From assembly GCA_963678095.2 (NCBI GenBank), contig OY782746.1:992001-1056000 (forward strand): a stretch of DNA of 64,000 nt, given 5' to 3'. The stretch is from G963678095 sp963678095. Lineage in GTDB: Bacteria > Bacillota > Negativicutes > Selenomonadales > Selenomonadaceae. The translations under genes were made by a program, and so were the position numbers. The notes beneath the pieces are model-generated. The model was not told the DNA's origin. It worked only from the letters and a program-made list of their open reading frames with translations, and did no database searches. Every line of letters starts with the position of its first letter. Within the stretch, counting starts at the first letter, position 1. This document shows, in pieces, positions 27,612 to 37,027 of the stretch.

Positions 27612-27635
27612 TTACATCGCAAGCAGAAAATATTT

Positions 27636-28567
27636 TCATTTTTCGTTTGATACAGCCGCCTGTAAAAAAGATTCCAGCTCAATCCTATCCGGATAAGCAA
27701 CCTGCGTGCCACGCCGGGTGACGCTGATTGCGGCAAAGGCCGAGGCCCGTTTCATCGCTAGGACAACATCTCCGGTCTGGACATATGTATCGGCGAAACA
27801 ACCAATAAATGCGTCCCCAGCTCCCGTTGTATCAACGGCTTCAACCTTATACGGTGGCACCACTACCAGTTCATCTTTCGTCAGCCACATCGATCCGCGA
27901 GACCCCATGGTTACGATGATATTTTTCAGTCCCCGATCCAGCAATGTCTGTGCAGCTGCCTTGATCTGTTCATTCGTATCTACCGGCATCCCCGTCAAAA
28001 TAGAGAGTTCCGTTTCATTCGGAACAAAAAAATCACAGCGACAGGCCCAATCGAGTGAAAGCTCGGCGCTGGCCGGTGCCGGATTCAGCAGCACTGGAAT
28101 GTTCCGCTGATTAGCAAATTCAATCGCTGCATATACAGCCTCTAAATTGATTTCAAGCTGCAAAATCAGCAGACTGCATTCGCTTAAATCCGCCGCAGCC
28201 GCCTCAATATCTTCTTTCGTCACATATGCATTGGCACCCTTATGGATTAAAATCCTGTTTTGGGAAGTTGATTCGACAATAACTGTGGCAATTCCATGGC
28301 AATGCCAGCAACCGGCAACACATGCTTTGTATCCACATGATAATTGACAAAATTCGCTAAGGATTTCTCGCCAAACATATCATCGCCAACCCGGGCCAGC
28401 ATCATGACATCAGCCCCCAGGCGGGCAGCGGCAATCGCCTGATTAGCGCCTTTGCCTCCGCAGCCAAGACCAAATCCCTGTACTTCCCGTGTCTCTCCCG
28501 GCAGCGGCATTTCATCTGTATAAGAAAGGATATCAAACATTACCGATCCGATTACACCTATTTTCAT
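27636..28567 (-). pseudogene. rbsK: Ribokinase, frameshifted by an apparent 11-bp insertion
   Basis: The N-terminal part (28567 down to about 28300) reads a normal PfkB-family start with GSVMFDILSYTDEMPLPGET and the GGKGANQAIAAARLGA glycine motif. It then runs out of frame and stops at 28247. The rest, from 28289 down to 27636, continues in another frame with the C-terminal GAGDAFIGCF active-site motif (catalytic Asp). On the coding strand the join reads ATTGCC ATGGA ATTGCC, so ATTGCC is duplicated 11 bases apart. Removing 11 bases restores one 306-aa ribokinase, close to the usual 309. It overlaps the LacI-type gene by four bases. It is either a real loss of function or a sequencing error. 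Confidence 0.88.
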
Positions 28568-29592
28568 TGTACCCGCCCCTCCGTTTTATCCGATTGAACG
28601 CCCGCGACGCTGTCGCGTTCAATGAGTTCATTGCAGATTTCCGTTTTTGTCTTTATTTCATTGTTCGTCCTGATAAGCCGCAAAAGCCGCCGCACGGCCA
28701 GCTGACCGAGCTCCTTTTTAAACACCCGCACCGTCGTCAGGGCCGGGGTGAACACACTGCAGAAATTTATATCATCAAACCCGATGATTGATACATCTTC
28801 CGGAATCCGATAGCCATTTTTTTGCAGTGCCTTCATGACACCAAGAGCAATCATATCATTGTCGGCAAAAAAAGCTGTCGGCAGATCGCATTTTTGCTGT
28901 AGCATACGATCAAAAGTCTCATAGGCACCGTCAATGGCCGGTGGAACCTCAAAAACATCCTGGGGCTGCAGCGCAAGCTTACTGACCTCAAGCCCCCGCA
29001 GATACCCCTCTTCCCGCTGCTGAAAATTTTTAATCCTTACGCTGCCCTTGAGATAGCCAATACGCTTATGGCCGAGCTTCGCCAAATGGGTAACTGCCTG
29101 GCAGACAGAATCCCGATTGTTCATCAGCACCGCATTAAAGGATAAATTTTCAAACCAGCAATCAAGCAGGACCAGCGGGACGGATGCCTGTTGAAACACA
29201 GCTGCATCAGTTTCATTTAATTCCGTACCGACAAGCAGGATTGCTGCCGTTGGGTCGTTCAATAACTCCTGTACCCGCTCTTCATAATCCGCCCGGTGAC
29301 GATAAAGGTTGACGATCGTCGTCTCATAACCTGATTTTCGGCTTTCATTTTCTACACTCTCCATCAGTACGGAGAAAAACGGCGAATCAGAAAAGACTGC
29401 CCCGCTGTCGCGATACGTGACGAGTTTTATCTTTCGTATTTTATTTTCCGTGATATAGCCATGCTCCCGGGCAATTTTCAAAATTTGCTCGGCAGTTTCG
29501 CGATTCACACCACTTTTATTATTTAAAGCATTGGAAACAGTTGCCAGGGAAAAGCCGGACAATTCACTTATTTTTTTTAAATTTATCTTCAT
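28564..29592 (-). CDS. LacI-family transcriptional regulator (RbsR-like)
   Basis: 342 aa. An N-terminal helix-turn-helix (LKKISELSGFSLATVSNALNNKSGVNRET, residues 5-33) is followed by a periplasmic-binding-protein-like sensor domain with DNDMIALGVMKAL and the DDINFCSVFTPALTTVRV block. It would repress sugar operons until an effector sugar binds. It sits inside the operon between rbsD and rbsK, so it probably autoregulates the operon. Its operator was not identified with certainty. A GGGGGGG-rich ribosome site precedes the ATG. The regulator is full length even though the adjoining kinase is broken. Confidence 0.9.
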   Translation of the reverse strand: MKINLKKISELSGFSLATVSNALNNKSGVNRETAEQILKIAREHGYITENKIRKIKLVTYRDSGAVFSDSPFFSVLMESVENESRKSGYETTIVNLYRHRADYEERVQELLNDPTAAILLVGTELNETDAAVFQQASVPLVLLDCWFENLSFNAVLMNNRDSVCQAVTHLAKLGHKRIGYLKGSVRIKNFQQREEGYLRGLEVSKLALQPQDVFEVPPAIDGAYETFDRMLQQKCDLPTAFFADNDMIALGVMKALQKNGYRIPEDVSIIGFDDINFCSVFTPALTTVRVFKKELGQLAVRRLLRLIRTNNEIKTKTEICNELIERDSVAGVQSDKTEGRVQ

Positions 29593-29683
29593 CCTTATCC
29601 CCCCCGCAGTCTATTCTAAACCAAGCAATTAAAAATCGCAAACAATTCTTTATATTCTTCCTTAAAGCAAAGACGTTCCTGTT

Positions 29684-30085
29684 TTATGCAGGGAAGGCCA
29701 CTCCGGCACGAAGAATAATATTTGGATATGGCGTAAATTCCCCCGTCCGAATAGCGAACCGAACCTGGGCTGACATTTCTTTTAATGCCGTATGTTCGAT
29801 AAATTCTCCTGGGATCTGCTGCATTTTCCCTTCAATATAAGACAGTAGCTGGGGATTTTTCCCCTTGATCTCCTCAGCCAGTGTGTAAAACTCAATTTCG
29901 GTATCCTCCAGTACGGCGTCAAGAACCTGGCAAAATGTCGGGACCCCGCCGCAAAGTGCCAGGTCAACTACCGTCACGCCAGGGGGAATTGGCATGCCGG
30001 CATCGCCGATCATAAATAAATCTTTATGTCCAAGAGCAGCAATGAGGCCTGACAGCTGCGCGTGTAAAATTCCATGTTTTTTCAT
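29684..30085 (-). CDS. rbsD: D-ribose pyranase
   Basis: 133 aa, typical RbsD length. Family blocks: MKKHGILHAQLSGLIAALGHKDLFMIGDAGMP, with catalytic His20 (LGH) and Asp28 (IGDAG), and the C-terminal FAIRTGEFTPYPNIIL. It catalyses mutarotation between pyranose and furanose forms of imported ribose-type sugars in the cytosol. In standard rbs operons it pairs with RbsK. Here it follows the permease gene rbsC by 20 bases with a GGGAG site. Its presence argues that a sugar able to form a pyranose ring is imported, which is worth weighing against a branched apiose-type substrate. Confidence 0.93.
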   Translation of the reverse strand: MKKHGILHAQLSGLIAALGHKDLFMIGDAGMPIPPGVTVVDLALCGGVPTFCQVLDAVLEDTEIEFYTLAEEIKGKNPQLLSYIEGKMQQIPGEFIEHTALKEMSAQVRFAIRTGEFTPYPNIILRAGVAFPA

Positions 30086-30105
30086 AATTCTCTACTCCCT
30101 TACGC

Positions 30106-31173
30106 TTAAGATTCCGTCTCGTTTTTTGCTTCATTTCTAGCCTGTAATGCCATCTTCGCTTCCATATTGCGCTGGAATTGGTCAACAATAACGGCCAGAA
30201 TAATGACCAACCCTTTTATGATCATCTGCCAAAATTCTGAGACTCCACACATAACCATGCCATCCGAGATAACCCCGATGACAAAAGCACCTATTATAGT
30301 TCCGCCAATTGTACCAATGCCGCCCATCATCGACGTGCCGCCGAGGACAGCCGCAGCGATTGCATTCATTTCCCAGCTTTCACCAGAGGCCGGATGCGCT
30401 GCTTCAAGCTGGGACGCAGTTATAATACCGACAATTGCCGCACAGACACCGGAAAAAATATACACTAGAATTTTGACTTTATCCACTTTAACCCCTGACA
30501 ATTTAGCAGCCTTTTCATTGCCGCCAATCGAAAATATATGCCAGCCAAAGGTCGTTTTTTTCAGTAAAATACCAGCAATAATGGCGATCACAGCGAGAAC
30601 AATCGCGCCGATCGGTATCCCCATTAAGCGACTGCCAAAGAAAGTAAAACCGACATTCCCGAGGGCATCACTGCCAATGATATTCGAGTACGTTGCCCCG
30701 CTTGAATGGAGCATGGCAAACCCACGAGCAATATACATAGTACCTAACGTTGCAATAAACGGTGCTACCCCAAACTTGGTAATCGTCAGTCCGTTGATCA
30801 GTCCCACAAGGGCCCCGACAAGAATCGTAAAGAGTATAACCAGCGGCACGCTGAAATATAAGGTGACATCAAACATTTGTAGCGTAATTCCCTTTTGAAT
30901 CATGCCACCGGCAACCATTCCGGCCAACCCAACAACAGCTCCGACCGACAAATCAATGCCGCCGGTAATAATGACATAGGTCATGCCGATTGCCAAAATA
31001 CCATACAGTGCAACATGCTTGGCCAGCAGTAAAAACGTATTGGCTGATAAAAAGTTCGGCGTGGCCAGGCTGAAGAAAATCAGCAGCAGGGCCAATACGA
31101 TCATCGTCCGTCCTTTGAGCAGCATCATTGCCAGGGAATGATCCCCCTGTTTTTTATTTAGCTTTGCATCCAT
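30106..31173 (-). CDS. rbsC: Ribose-type ABC transporter permease
   Basis: 355 aa, about 8-10 membrane segments, BPD_transp_2 family. Landmarks: MTYVIITGGIDLSVGAVVGLAG near residue 70 and the EAA-like loop around residues 240-260 (GESWEMNAIAAAVLGGTSMMGG). It forms the channel with RbsA and takes sugar from RbsB. The frame extends to a GTG at 31197, but the ATG at 31171-31173 has the site AAAGGATGG just upstream. It follows rbsA and precedes rbsD. Confidence 0.93.
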   Translation of the reverse strand: MDAKLNKKQGDHSLAMMLLKGRTMIVLALLLIFFSLATPNFLSANTFLLLAKHVALYGILAIGMTYVIITGGIDLSVGAVVGLAGMVAGGMIQKGITLQMFDVTLYFSVPLVILFTILVGALVGLINGLTITKFGVAPFIATLGTMYIARGFAMLHSSGATYSNIIGSDALGNVGFTFFGSRLMGIPIGAIVLAVIAIIAGILLKKTTFGWHIFSIGGNEKAAKLSGVKVDKVKILVYIFSGVCAAIVGIITASQLEAAHPASGESWEMNAIAAAVLGGTSMMGGIGTIGGTIIGAFVIGVISDGMVMCGVSEFWQMIIKGLVIILAVIVDQFQRNMEAKMALQARNEAKNETES

Positions 31174-31239
31174 GGAAATCCCATCCTTTATTTTCACGAT
31201 AGCTACATCCTTTCCTGTCCCTGCCTGTTCTGATCGATA

Positions 31240-32796
31240 TCAGGAAGCTGTCCGTCCAGTATCATGGCCCTGATATGATGCCAGCACAAGCTTATCTTCG
31301 GTGATTTCCGCCTTCGGCATTTCACTGGTCTTTATCCCATTGGACAAGACGACAATGCGGTCAGCAATCGCCATGATCTCCTGCAGTTCGGAGGAGATTA
31401 CAACAATCGACAATCCCTGTTCAGCATAGCGCTGAATGATTTCAAATACTTCCGTCTTCGCTCCGATATCAATCCCGCGGCTCGGCTCATCCAGCAGTAA
31501 AATCTGAGGGTCCGTCAATAATCCCTTGCCAATAACTACCTTCTGCTGATTGCCGCCGGAAAGAGAGAGAATCGGCAGATTCTTATCCGCCACTTTGATG
31601 TGAATGTCCTTGATTTCTTGCTCTACTTTTTCCGCTTCCTTTTTTTCATTGAGGAACATGGCCTTAGCATAATTTTTCAGGCTCGACAATGATATGTTTT
31701 TAGCAATATTCATCGTCTGTACCAAGCCCTCACGCTGCCGATCTTCCGGCACCAGAGCAAACCCGTGCTGAATCTGCTGGGAAACATTTTTAATTTTGAT
31801 TGCTTCGCCGCGAACTTTTACCAGTCCCGCATGCTCGGGGCGCAACCCCATAATACATTCAAAAATTTCGGTGCGACCTGAACCCATCAGCCCGTAAATT
31901 CCAAGAATTTCGCCTTTGCGCAGATCAAAACTGACCGCATCGAGCAGATATCCACCACCCTTTTTAGGCAGCGTAAGATTTTCCACTTCCAACACTTTTT
32001 CTCGTTGGCTCCAGTCAACCGCCGTCTTTCGCTGTGGATACACCTTGCCTTTGCCAACCATCTGCTTAACAATCCAGGAAATATCAATATCTTTAACTGG
32101 CGAAGCAGCCACAAACCGGCCATCGCGCAGAATTGTCACATAATCGCCAATCTGCATGATCTCTTCCAGTCGATGGGAAATATACACAATCGAAATGCCA
32201 TCAGCCGTCAGCTCCCGCATGATCTTAAACAGGACCTGAACCTCCTGGGCACTCAGCGACGAAGTCGGTTCATCCATGATCAAAATCTTCAAATCATCCT
32301 GAACAAGATTACGGGCAATTTCTATCATCTGCTGCTGTCCTACCCGAAGATCGCCGACAATGGTATGCGGACTTATCGGATGCTCCAGCTTTTTCATGAT
32401 TTTTTCAGTCAGCTCAATATGTTTCTTGTTATCGAGCCCAAAATGATATTTCGTCTGCTCCCGCGACATAAAGATATTTTGATAAACATTTAAGTTGGGG
32501 AACAGACTCAGTTCCTGATGAATTATGCCAATCCCATGCTTTCTGGCATCGGTAACCGTCTTAAAGCAAACCTTTTTCCCTTCCAGATAGAGGTCTCCGG
32601 CTGACTCTTGTTCAATACCGGCAATAATCTTCATCAGTGTTGATTTTCCGGCCCCATTTTCGCCAATCAATACATTGACTTTGCCACGATGAACGTCGAA
32701 GGAAACTTCATCAAGCGCTTTGGTTCCCGGATAAATTTTTGATACTTTTTCAGCATGAAGGCACACATCGGCCGCCATCTCAAATTGTTCTCCCAT
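31240..32796 (-). CDS. rbsA: Ribose-type ABC transporter ATP-binding protein
   Basis: 518 aa, two fused ABC domains as in RbsA/MglA. Domain 1: P-loop GENGAGKST near residue 43, the signature LRVGQQQMIEIAR and Walker B LIMDEPTSSL. Domain 2: LMGSGRTEIF, an altered P-loop as usual in this family, and LSGGNQQKVVIGKGL with LLDEPSRGID. It powers import of the sugar by the RbsC channel. AGGAGG is spaced 7 bases from the ATG. Genes for the DUF2291 lipoprotein and the binding protein lie just upstream in the operon. Confidence 0.95.
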   Translation of the reverse strand: MGEQFEMAADVCLHAEKVSKIYPGTKALDEVSFDVHRGKVNVLIGENGAGKSTLMKIIAGIEQESAGDLYLEGKKVCFKTVTDARKHGIGIIHQELSLFPNLNVYQNIFMSREQTKYHFGLDNKKHIELTEKIMKKLEHPISPHTIVGDLRVGQQQMIEIARNLVQDDLKILIMDEPTSSLSAQEVQVLFKIMRELTADGISIVYISHRLEEIMQIGDYVTILRDGRFVAASPVKDIDISWIVKQMVGKGKVYPQRKTAVDWSQREKVLEVENLTLPKKGGGYLLDAVSFDLRKGEILGIYGLMGSGRTEIFECIMGLRPEHAGLVKVRGEAIKIKNVSQQIQHGFALVPEDRQREGLVQTMNIAKNISLSSLKNYAKAMFLNEKKEAEKVEQEIKDIHIKVADKNLPILSLSGGNQQKVVIGKGLLTDPQILLLDEPSRGIDIGAKTEVFEIIQRYAEQGLSIVVISSELQEIMAIADRIVVLSNGIKTSEMPKAEITEDKLVLASYQGHDTGRTAS

Positions 32797-32807
32797 ACGC
32801 TCGCCTC

Positions 32808-33449
32808 CTACTGCACGTTGAGCTCTACCGGTGTGATCAAAATTTCATCCGGTTTATCGACACTAAAACAACCGACAAATTTCACAGTTTTGCCCTGCAT
32901 TGATTTTAAGTCTTGCTTACCAATTACCGTTTTATCAATTACATCATGAATGCTTTGGGACACCTTGGCCCAGTCCACCTGATTTTTATAATCCTCATAT
33001 TTTATGAAATCAAGACTGTCACGTACCGCTGACCCCTTATACACACTGCCAATCTGCAAACTTATGATTTTAGGCCCGGCATAACCGTCAAGCTGCACTT
33101 TCATAAAACCGGCTTTCTTTTCCTGGTTGACTTCCGTGACCTTGCCCTGGCCTTTGACAACATAGCTCAGTTCGCCCTTGGTCCCCATCGAATATTTGCC
33201 ATATTTTCCCGCTAAGGCTTTTAAATCTCCATTAGATTCGGTCAAAAACTGCGGCAAATCCACGGCCTTTTTTTCCAGTTCAGGAAGCGCTTGCGAATCC
33301 CAGATGCCAGCTACATTATCAGCGGCATTAAAGGCCACCTTACCGGTCAGTTCCCCTTCATGTCCAATCTGCACGACTTTAACGCAACCCGTCAGGGACA
33401 ACATCATGACCAGACAAGCAATTATTATGATACCTGCACGTTTTTTCAT
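32808..33449 (-). CDS. DUF2291-type lipoprotein of the ribose-type transporter operon
   Basis: 213 aa with an N-terminal lipoprotein signal (hydrophobic run, lipobox LTGC with Cys near residue 22). The rest is a soluble periplasmic domain of beta-rich character with GKVAFNAADNVAGIWDSQALPELEKKA near residue 40 and a C-terminal VKFVGCFSVDKPDEILITPVEL. It resembles the uncharacterised DUF2291 family (predicted periplasmic lipoprotein), often found beside ribose-type ABC genes, so an accessory role in sugar binding or transporter assembly is likely but not proven. It sits between rbsB and rbsA, with AGGAG before the ATG. Confidence 0.8.
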   Translation of the reverse strand: MKKRAGIIIIACLVMMLSLTGCVKVVQIGHEGELTGKVAFNAADNVAGIWDSQALPELEKKAVDLPQFLTESNGDLKALAGKYGKYSMGTKGELSYVVKGQGKVTEVNQEKKAGFMKVQLDGYAGPKIISLQIGSVYKGSAVRDSLDFIKYEDYKNQVDWAKVSQSIHDVIDKTVIGKQDLKSMQGKTVKFVGCFSVDKPDEILITPVELNVQ

Positions 33450-33527
33450 CGCTGGATGCTCCTATTCTCTCTGCTGACAACCATTAGGGCTGGAAGGGCA
33501 ACGCCCTCCCCAGCCAGTTGCCTTCTG

Positions 33528-34538
33528 CTATTCTTTATAGACGAAAGCCTTGAGTTTATCGACATTTTTTGCCGTGATGGCAATGCAGTCAACCAGTTGT
33601 TTTTCTTCCAAACCTGTTTTTCCTTCTTTGAGATATTTATCCGCTTGCTGTACGGCCATTTCAGCAATCAGAGCCGCCTGCTGCATAGCAGTACCAGTCA
33701 TCGAGCCATCCTTAATGGCGGCAGCTGCTTCATCGGAACCATCAACACCGATCACAGCAATATCTTTGAGTCCGGCATTTTTGATGGCGGCAACTGCGCC
33801 CATTGCCATCGTATCATTGCCGCAGATAATCCCTTTAATGTCCGGGTTGGACTGAAGAATTGTTTCTACTTTTTGGTATGCTTCCGTCTGTTCCCAGTTA
33901 GCTGTCTGCTGTGCTACCATTTTTAATCCGGAATATTGGTCGATAACTTCATGGAATGCGCTGGAACGGACACCGGCATTTGTATCGGATTCTTTACCCA
34001 GCAGTTCAGCGTAAGTACCTTTTTCGCCCATTTTTTCTACAAACACTTCAGCAATTGCCTTAGCGCCCTGATAGTTATTGGCGACAATCTGTGAAATTGC
34101 AATACCGCTGCCATTGATTTCACGATCAATCAAGAACGTAGGGATATTGGCATCGCGGGCTTTTTGTACAGCAGCTACCGTTGCATCAGCTCCGGCATTG
34201 TCACAGATAATGGCTGCAGCCTTATCTGAGATCGCATTTTCAAACAGTTCTGCTTGTTTCGTTGCATCGTCATCGTGTGATACCGTTTTTACTTCATAGC
34301 CAAGCGCTTTTGCTTTAGCTGTTGCTGCATCCGCTTCCGTTTTAAAGAACGGATTGGAATGGGACGGCGTAATGATGTAAATAATTTTTGAACCGCCACC
34401 CGTTAGTGCTTTTGCTTCCTTGGTCGGGGTCGAAGATGATTTCTCGGCTGGTTTGCTGTCCCCGCTGCAGCCGGCAAATAAGATCCCGGCCAGACATACT
34501 GATAAAACCATGGCTACCACTTGCTTGAACTTTTTCAT
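33528..34538 (-). CDS. rbsB: Ribose-type sugar-binding lipoprotein
   Basis: 336 aa. Lipoprotein signal with lipobox FAGC (Cys near residue 24), then a Ser/Thr/Lys linker and a Peripla_BP_4 domain (from about residue 50: KIIYIITPSHSNPFFK). Sugar-contact segments include DNAGADATVAAV, LIDREI, GNDTMAMGA and GVDGSDEAAAAIKDG near the end. It captures the sugar outside the membrane and feeds RbsC/RbsA. Ligand identity cannot be read from these motifs; ribose, allose, xylitol or apiose are all possible in this fold. It is followed by the DUF2291 lipoprotein gene. Confidence 0.9.
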   Translation of the reverse strand: MKKFKQVVAMVLSVCLAGILFAGCSGDSKPAEKSSSTPTKEAKALTGGGSKIIYIITPSHSNPFFKTEADAATAKAKALGYEVKTVSHDDDATKQAELFENAISDKAAAIICDNAGADATVAAVQKARDANIPTFLIDREINGSGIAISQIVANNYQGAKAIAEVFVEKMGEKGTYAELLGKESDTNAGVRSSAFHEVIDQYSGLKMVAQQTANWEQTEAYQKVETILQSNPDIKGIICGNDTMAMGAVAAIKNAGLKDIAVIGVDGSDEAAAAIKDGSMTGTAMQQAALIAEMAVQQADKYLKEGKTGLEEKQLVDCIAITAKNVDKLKAFVYKE

Positions 34539-34608
34539 AACCCTTTTTTCCCCCTCAAATTTATTTGGAAACCTTTATGACTTATCAGGCTTTGCCTGTT
34601 AAATCCAA

Positions 34609-36096
34609 CTACGCATGATGCAGTGTCTGCGACACCGCCGCCTGCCAGCCTCGTTTTTTCAACTCCCGCTGCTGTGCGGGCATCTGCGGCTGATATTTTT
34701 CATGCCCAATATGTTCAAATATTGTTTTTTTATCATACAGACCAATGGCTATGCCAGCTGCATAGGCCGCCCCCATTCCCGAAAGCTCTTCAACGGCTGG
34801 CACCTGCACCGGAATGGACAACATATCTGCCTGAAACTGCATCAAATAACGATTTTTGGTCGGTCCGCCATCCGCTCGCAACTCCCGGATCGCAATTCCG
34901 GCTTCGCACTGCATCAGTGTTACAATATCATCAATCTGATAGGCAATGCTATCAAGAGCTGCCCGCACAATCTCATTTTTCCCCGTCACTCGCGTCATTC
35001 CGGTAAGCAAAGCAGTCGCCTCACTATCCCAGTGTGGGGCTCCCAGCCCGGTAAAGGCCGGCACCAGATAGGATTTGTCCTGTGAATTTGAATCTTCAGC
35101 CAATTCTGCGGTTTCAGCGGCCGAAGCAATCAGTCCAATGCGATCCTTCAGCCAGCTTATAACTGCTCCGGTATAATTTATATTTCCCTCCAACACGTAT
35201 TCCACTCTGCCGTCAAAGGACCAGGCAAGGGATGTTACCAGCCCACCCGTGCTGAAGATGGGTTTGTCGCCAATGTTCAGCATGACAGAAGAACCTGTCC
35301 CATATGTAGCCTTTACCATTCCCGGCCGGCAGCACTGCTGTCCAAAAAGCGCCCCATGCGAGTCTCCCAAAACGGATCGAATCGGAATCGGAGTTTCAAG
35401 CCAACCATCAAAATCCGTATCCCCATAACTGGCATTGGAATCGCAAACCTGCGCCAGACAATGCTCTTCAATACCAAAGCTTTGACAAATACCCGCATCC
35501 CACTGCAAAGTTCTTATATTGAACAACTGGGTCCGTGATGCATTAGAAAAATCTGTTTTAAATTGCTGCCCCTTGGTAAGTTTATACACGAGCCAAGTGT
35601 CAATGGTTCCCATACATAAGTTTTTTTGGGACATAAGTGCGGACGCATTTTTTACATTTTCCACAATCCAGGCGAGCTTAGCGGCTGAAAAATAAGGGGA
35701 CAGCGGCAGCCCCGTCGCTGCTTTTATCGATTCCGCCAAGCCGTCTGCCAACAGCCGGCGGCAGATTTCTTCACCACGCGCACACTGCCAGACAATTGCC
35801 TGGTAAATCGGCTCGCCTGTTTCACGATTCCAGGCCAGCGACGTCTCCCGCTGATTGCTTATTCCCACTGCCGCGAGCTGCGCCTTATCAATTCCGGCTT
35901 GTTCCACAGCCTTTTTTGCTACTTTCAATACGTTTTGATAGATATCGACTGGATCGTGCTCGACCCAGCCCTTTTCATTTATAATTTGCTCATGTGCCTG
36001 ATCAGCACGAGCGACAAGCCGTCCCTGCTGATCAAATACCATGCCTTTGGTCCCCTGTGTACTCTGATCAATTGCTAAAATATATGTTCCCGGCAT
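34609..36096 (-). CDS. FGGY-family sugar kinase (glycerol-kinase-like)
   Basis: 495 aa. N-terminal phosphate loop DQSTQGTKGMVFD (residues 9-21) and substrate segment GISNQRETSLAWNRETGEPIYQAIVWQ near residue 78, both in the glycerol kinase pattern, with the C-terminal FGGY block RELRADGGPTKNRYLMQFQAD near residue 405. The WQ-x-x-R region differs from GlpK, so a ketose or branched sugar is more likely than glycerol in this setting. It starts 1 base after the transketolase C-subunit stop codon, and the binding protein gene follows. It would phosphorylate the sugar after isomerisation. The substrate is not provable from sequence. Confidence 0.88.
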   Translation of the reverse strand: MPGTYILAIDQSTQGTKGMVFDQQGRLVARADQAHEQIINEKGWVEHDPVDIYQNVLKVAKKAVEQAGIDKAQLAAVGISNQRETSLAWNRETGEPIYQAIVWQCARGEEICRRLLADGLAESIKAATGLPLSPYFSAAKLAWIVENVKNASALMSQKNLCMGTIDTWLVYKLTKGQQFKTDFSNASRTQLFNIRTLQWDAGICQSFGIEEHCLAQVCDSNASYGDTDFDGWLETPIPIRSVLGDSHGALFGQQCCRPGMVKATYGTGSSVMLNIGDKPIFSTGGLVTSLAWSFDGRVEYVLEGNINYTGAVISWLKDRIGLIASAAETAELAEDSNSQDKSYLVPAFTGLGAPHWDSEATALLTGMTRVTGKNEIVRAALDSIAYQIDDIVTLMQCEAGIAIRELRADGGPTKNRYLMQFQADMLSIPVQVPAVEELSGMGAAYAAGIAIGLYDKKTIFEHIGHEKYQPQMPAQQRELKKRGWQAAVSQTLHHA

Positions 36097-36097
36097 C

Positions 36098-37027
36098 CTA
36101 TATCAGCTCCATAATCTTCTGCGCAATCCCCGTGGCATTTAATCCATAGTGAGCGAATACTTCCGCTGATTTTCCTGTAACAACGGGTTCATCCGGCAAT
36201 GACAAATTTACCACTTTCCTCGGATGATGCTCAGAAACAATCTGGCTGACCATTGTCCCCAGCCCCCCCGCCTTTACATGTTCTTCGACTGTAATAAGCA
36301 GTTTGGTCTCCGCCGCGGCTTTCCGTACGGCTTTTTCATCCATTGGCTTCAGGCAGTACATATCAAGGACTCGGGCATCTATTCCATTATTCGCCAAAAG
36401 TTCGGCAGCTTCCTTGGCCGCCAGGACCATTTCTCCGCAAGCAACAATCGTCACATCCTGACCATCCCTGACAAGTACCGCCTTATCCATCACAAACGGC
36501 ACAGCGCCTTCCTCATAAACAGGGTCTACAGCATTACGCCCAACGCGGATATAAGCCGGTAATTTATCTTTTAACAGGGAGCGGATCAGGCAGCGCGTCT
36601 GCAAATGATCACTCGGCAAATATACCCTCATATTAGGAATGGAGGCCATCACCGCAATATCATTCGTCGAATGATGTGTCATTCCCAACGCGCCATAACT
36701 TACGCCACCGCTGATTCCTACCAAAGTTACATTGGTGTTGGAATAGGCGACATCTACCTTGGCCTGTTCCATGCTGCGGGTGCTCAAAAAACTGGCCGGG
36801 GACACCGCAAATACTTTTTTCCCACAGCTTGCCAGGCCGGCACTGATCGACACCAAATTCTGCTCAGCAATTCCGACTTCGATAAACTGCTGCGGTCTTT
36901 GTTCAGCAAAATTCGTCATAGATGCCGATCCCCGGGAATCACTGCAGAGAACGACAATATCCTTATCCGCTACGGATTCTTCAAGCAGAACATTGCATAT
37001 TTCCTGCTTATTTGCAATTTTATTCAT
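36098..37027 (-). CDS. Split transketolase, C-terminal subunit (pyrimidine-binding and C domains)
   Basis: 309 aa. The pyrimidine-binding transketolase domain runs from residue 1 to about 170, with EVGIAEQNLVSISAGLASCGKKVF near residue 50 (the conserved Glu that activates thiamine diphosphate), followed by a C-terminal domain (LLITVEEHVKAGGLG near 235). It must pair with the separate N subunit encoded immediately upstream; their genes overlap by four bases (ATGA). Together they would transfer a two-carbon (or similar) unit from a ketose phosphate. In operons like this the split enzyme acts on a dedicated sugar phosphate rather than in the housekeeping pentose route. Confidence 0.9.
   Translation of the reverse strand: MNKIANKQEICNVLLEESVADKDIVVLCSDSRGSASMTNFAEQRPQQFIEVGIAEQNLVSISAGLASCGKKVFAVSPASFLSTRSMEQAKVDVAYSNTNVTLVGISGGVSYGALGMTHHSTNDIAVMASIPNMRVYLPSDHLQTRCLIRSLLKDKLPAYIRVGRNAVDPVYEEGAVPFVMDKAVLVRDGQDVTIVACGEMVLAAKEAAELLANNGIDARVLDMYCLKPMDEKAVRKAAAETKLLITVEEHVKAGGLGTMVSQIVSEHHPRKVVNLSLPDEPVVTGKSAEVFAHYGLNATGIAQKIMELI

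Noticed and set aside
27478..27635. Purine riboswitch in the leader of the AzgA-type permease
   Set aside because: The conserved three-way-junction segments of the purine aptamer were not found; only the terminator hairpin and an inverted repeat are visible.
30167..30898. 243-codon plus-strand frame opposite rbsC
   Set aside because: Shadow of the permease gene with low-complexity Ile/Thr/Pro-rich content, typical for antisense of a membrane gene.
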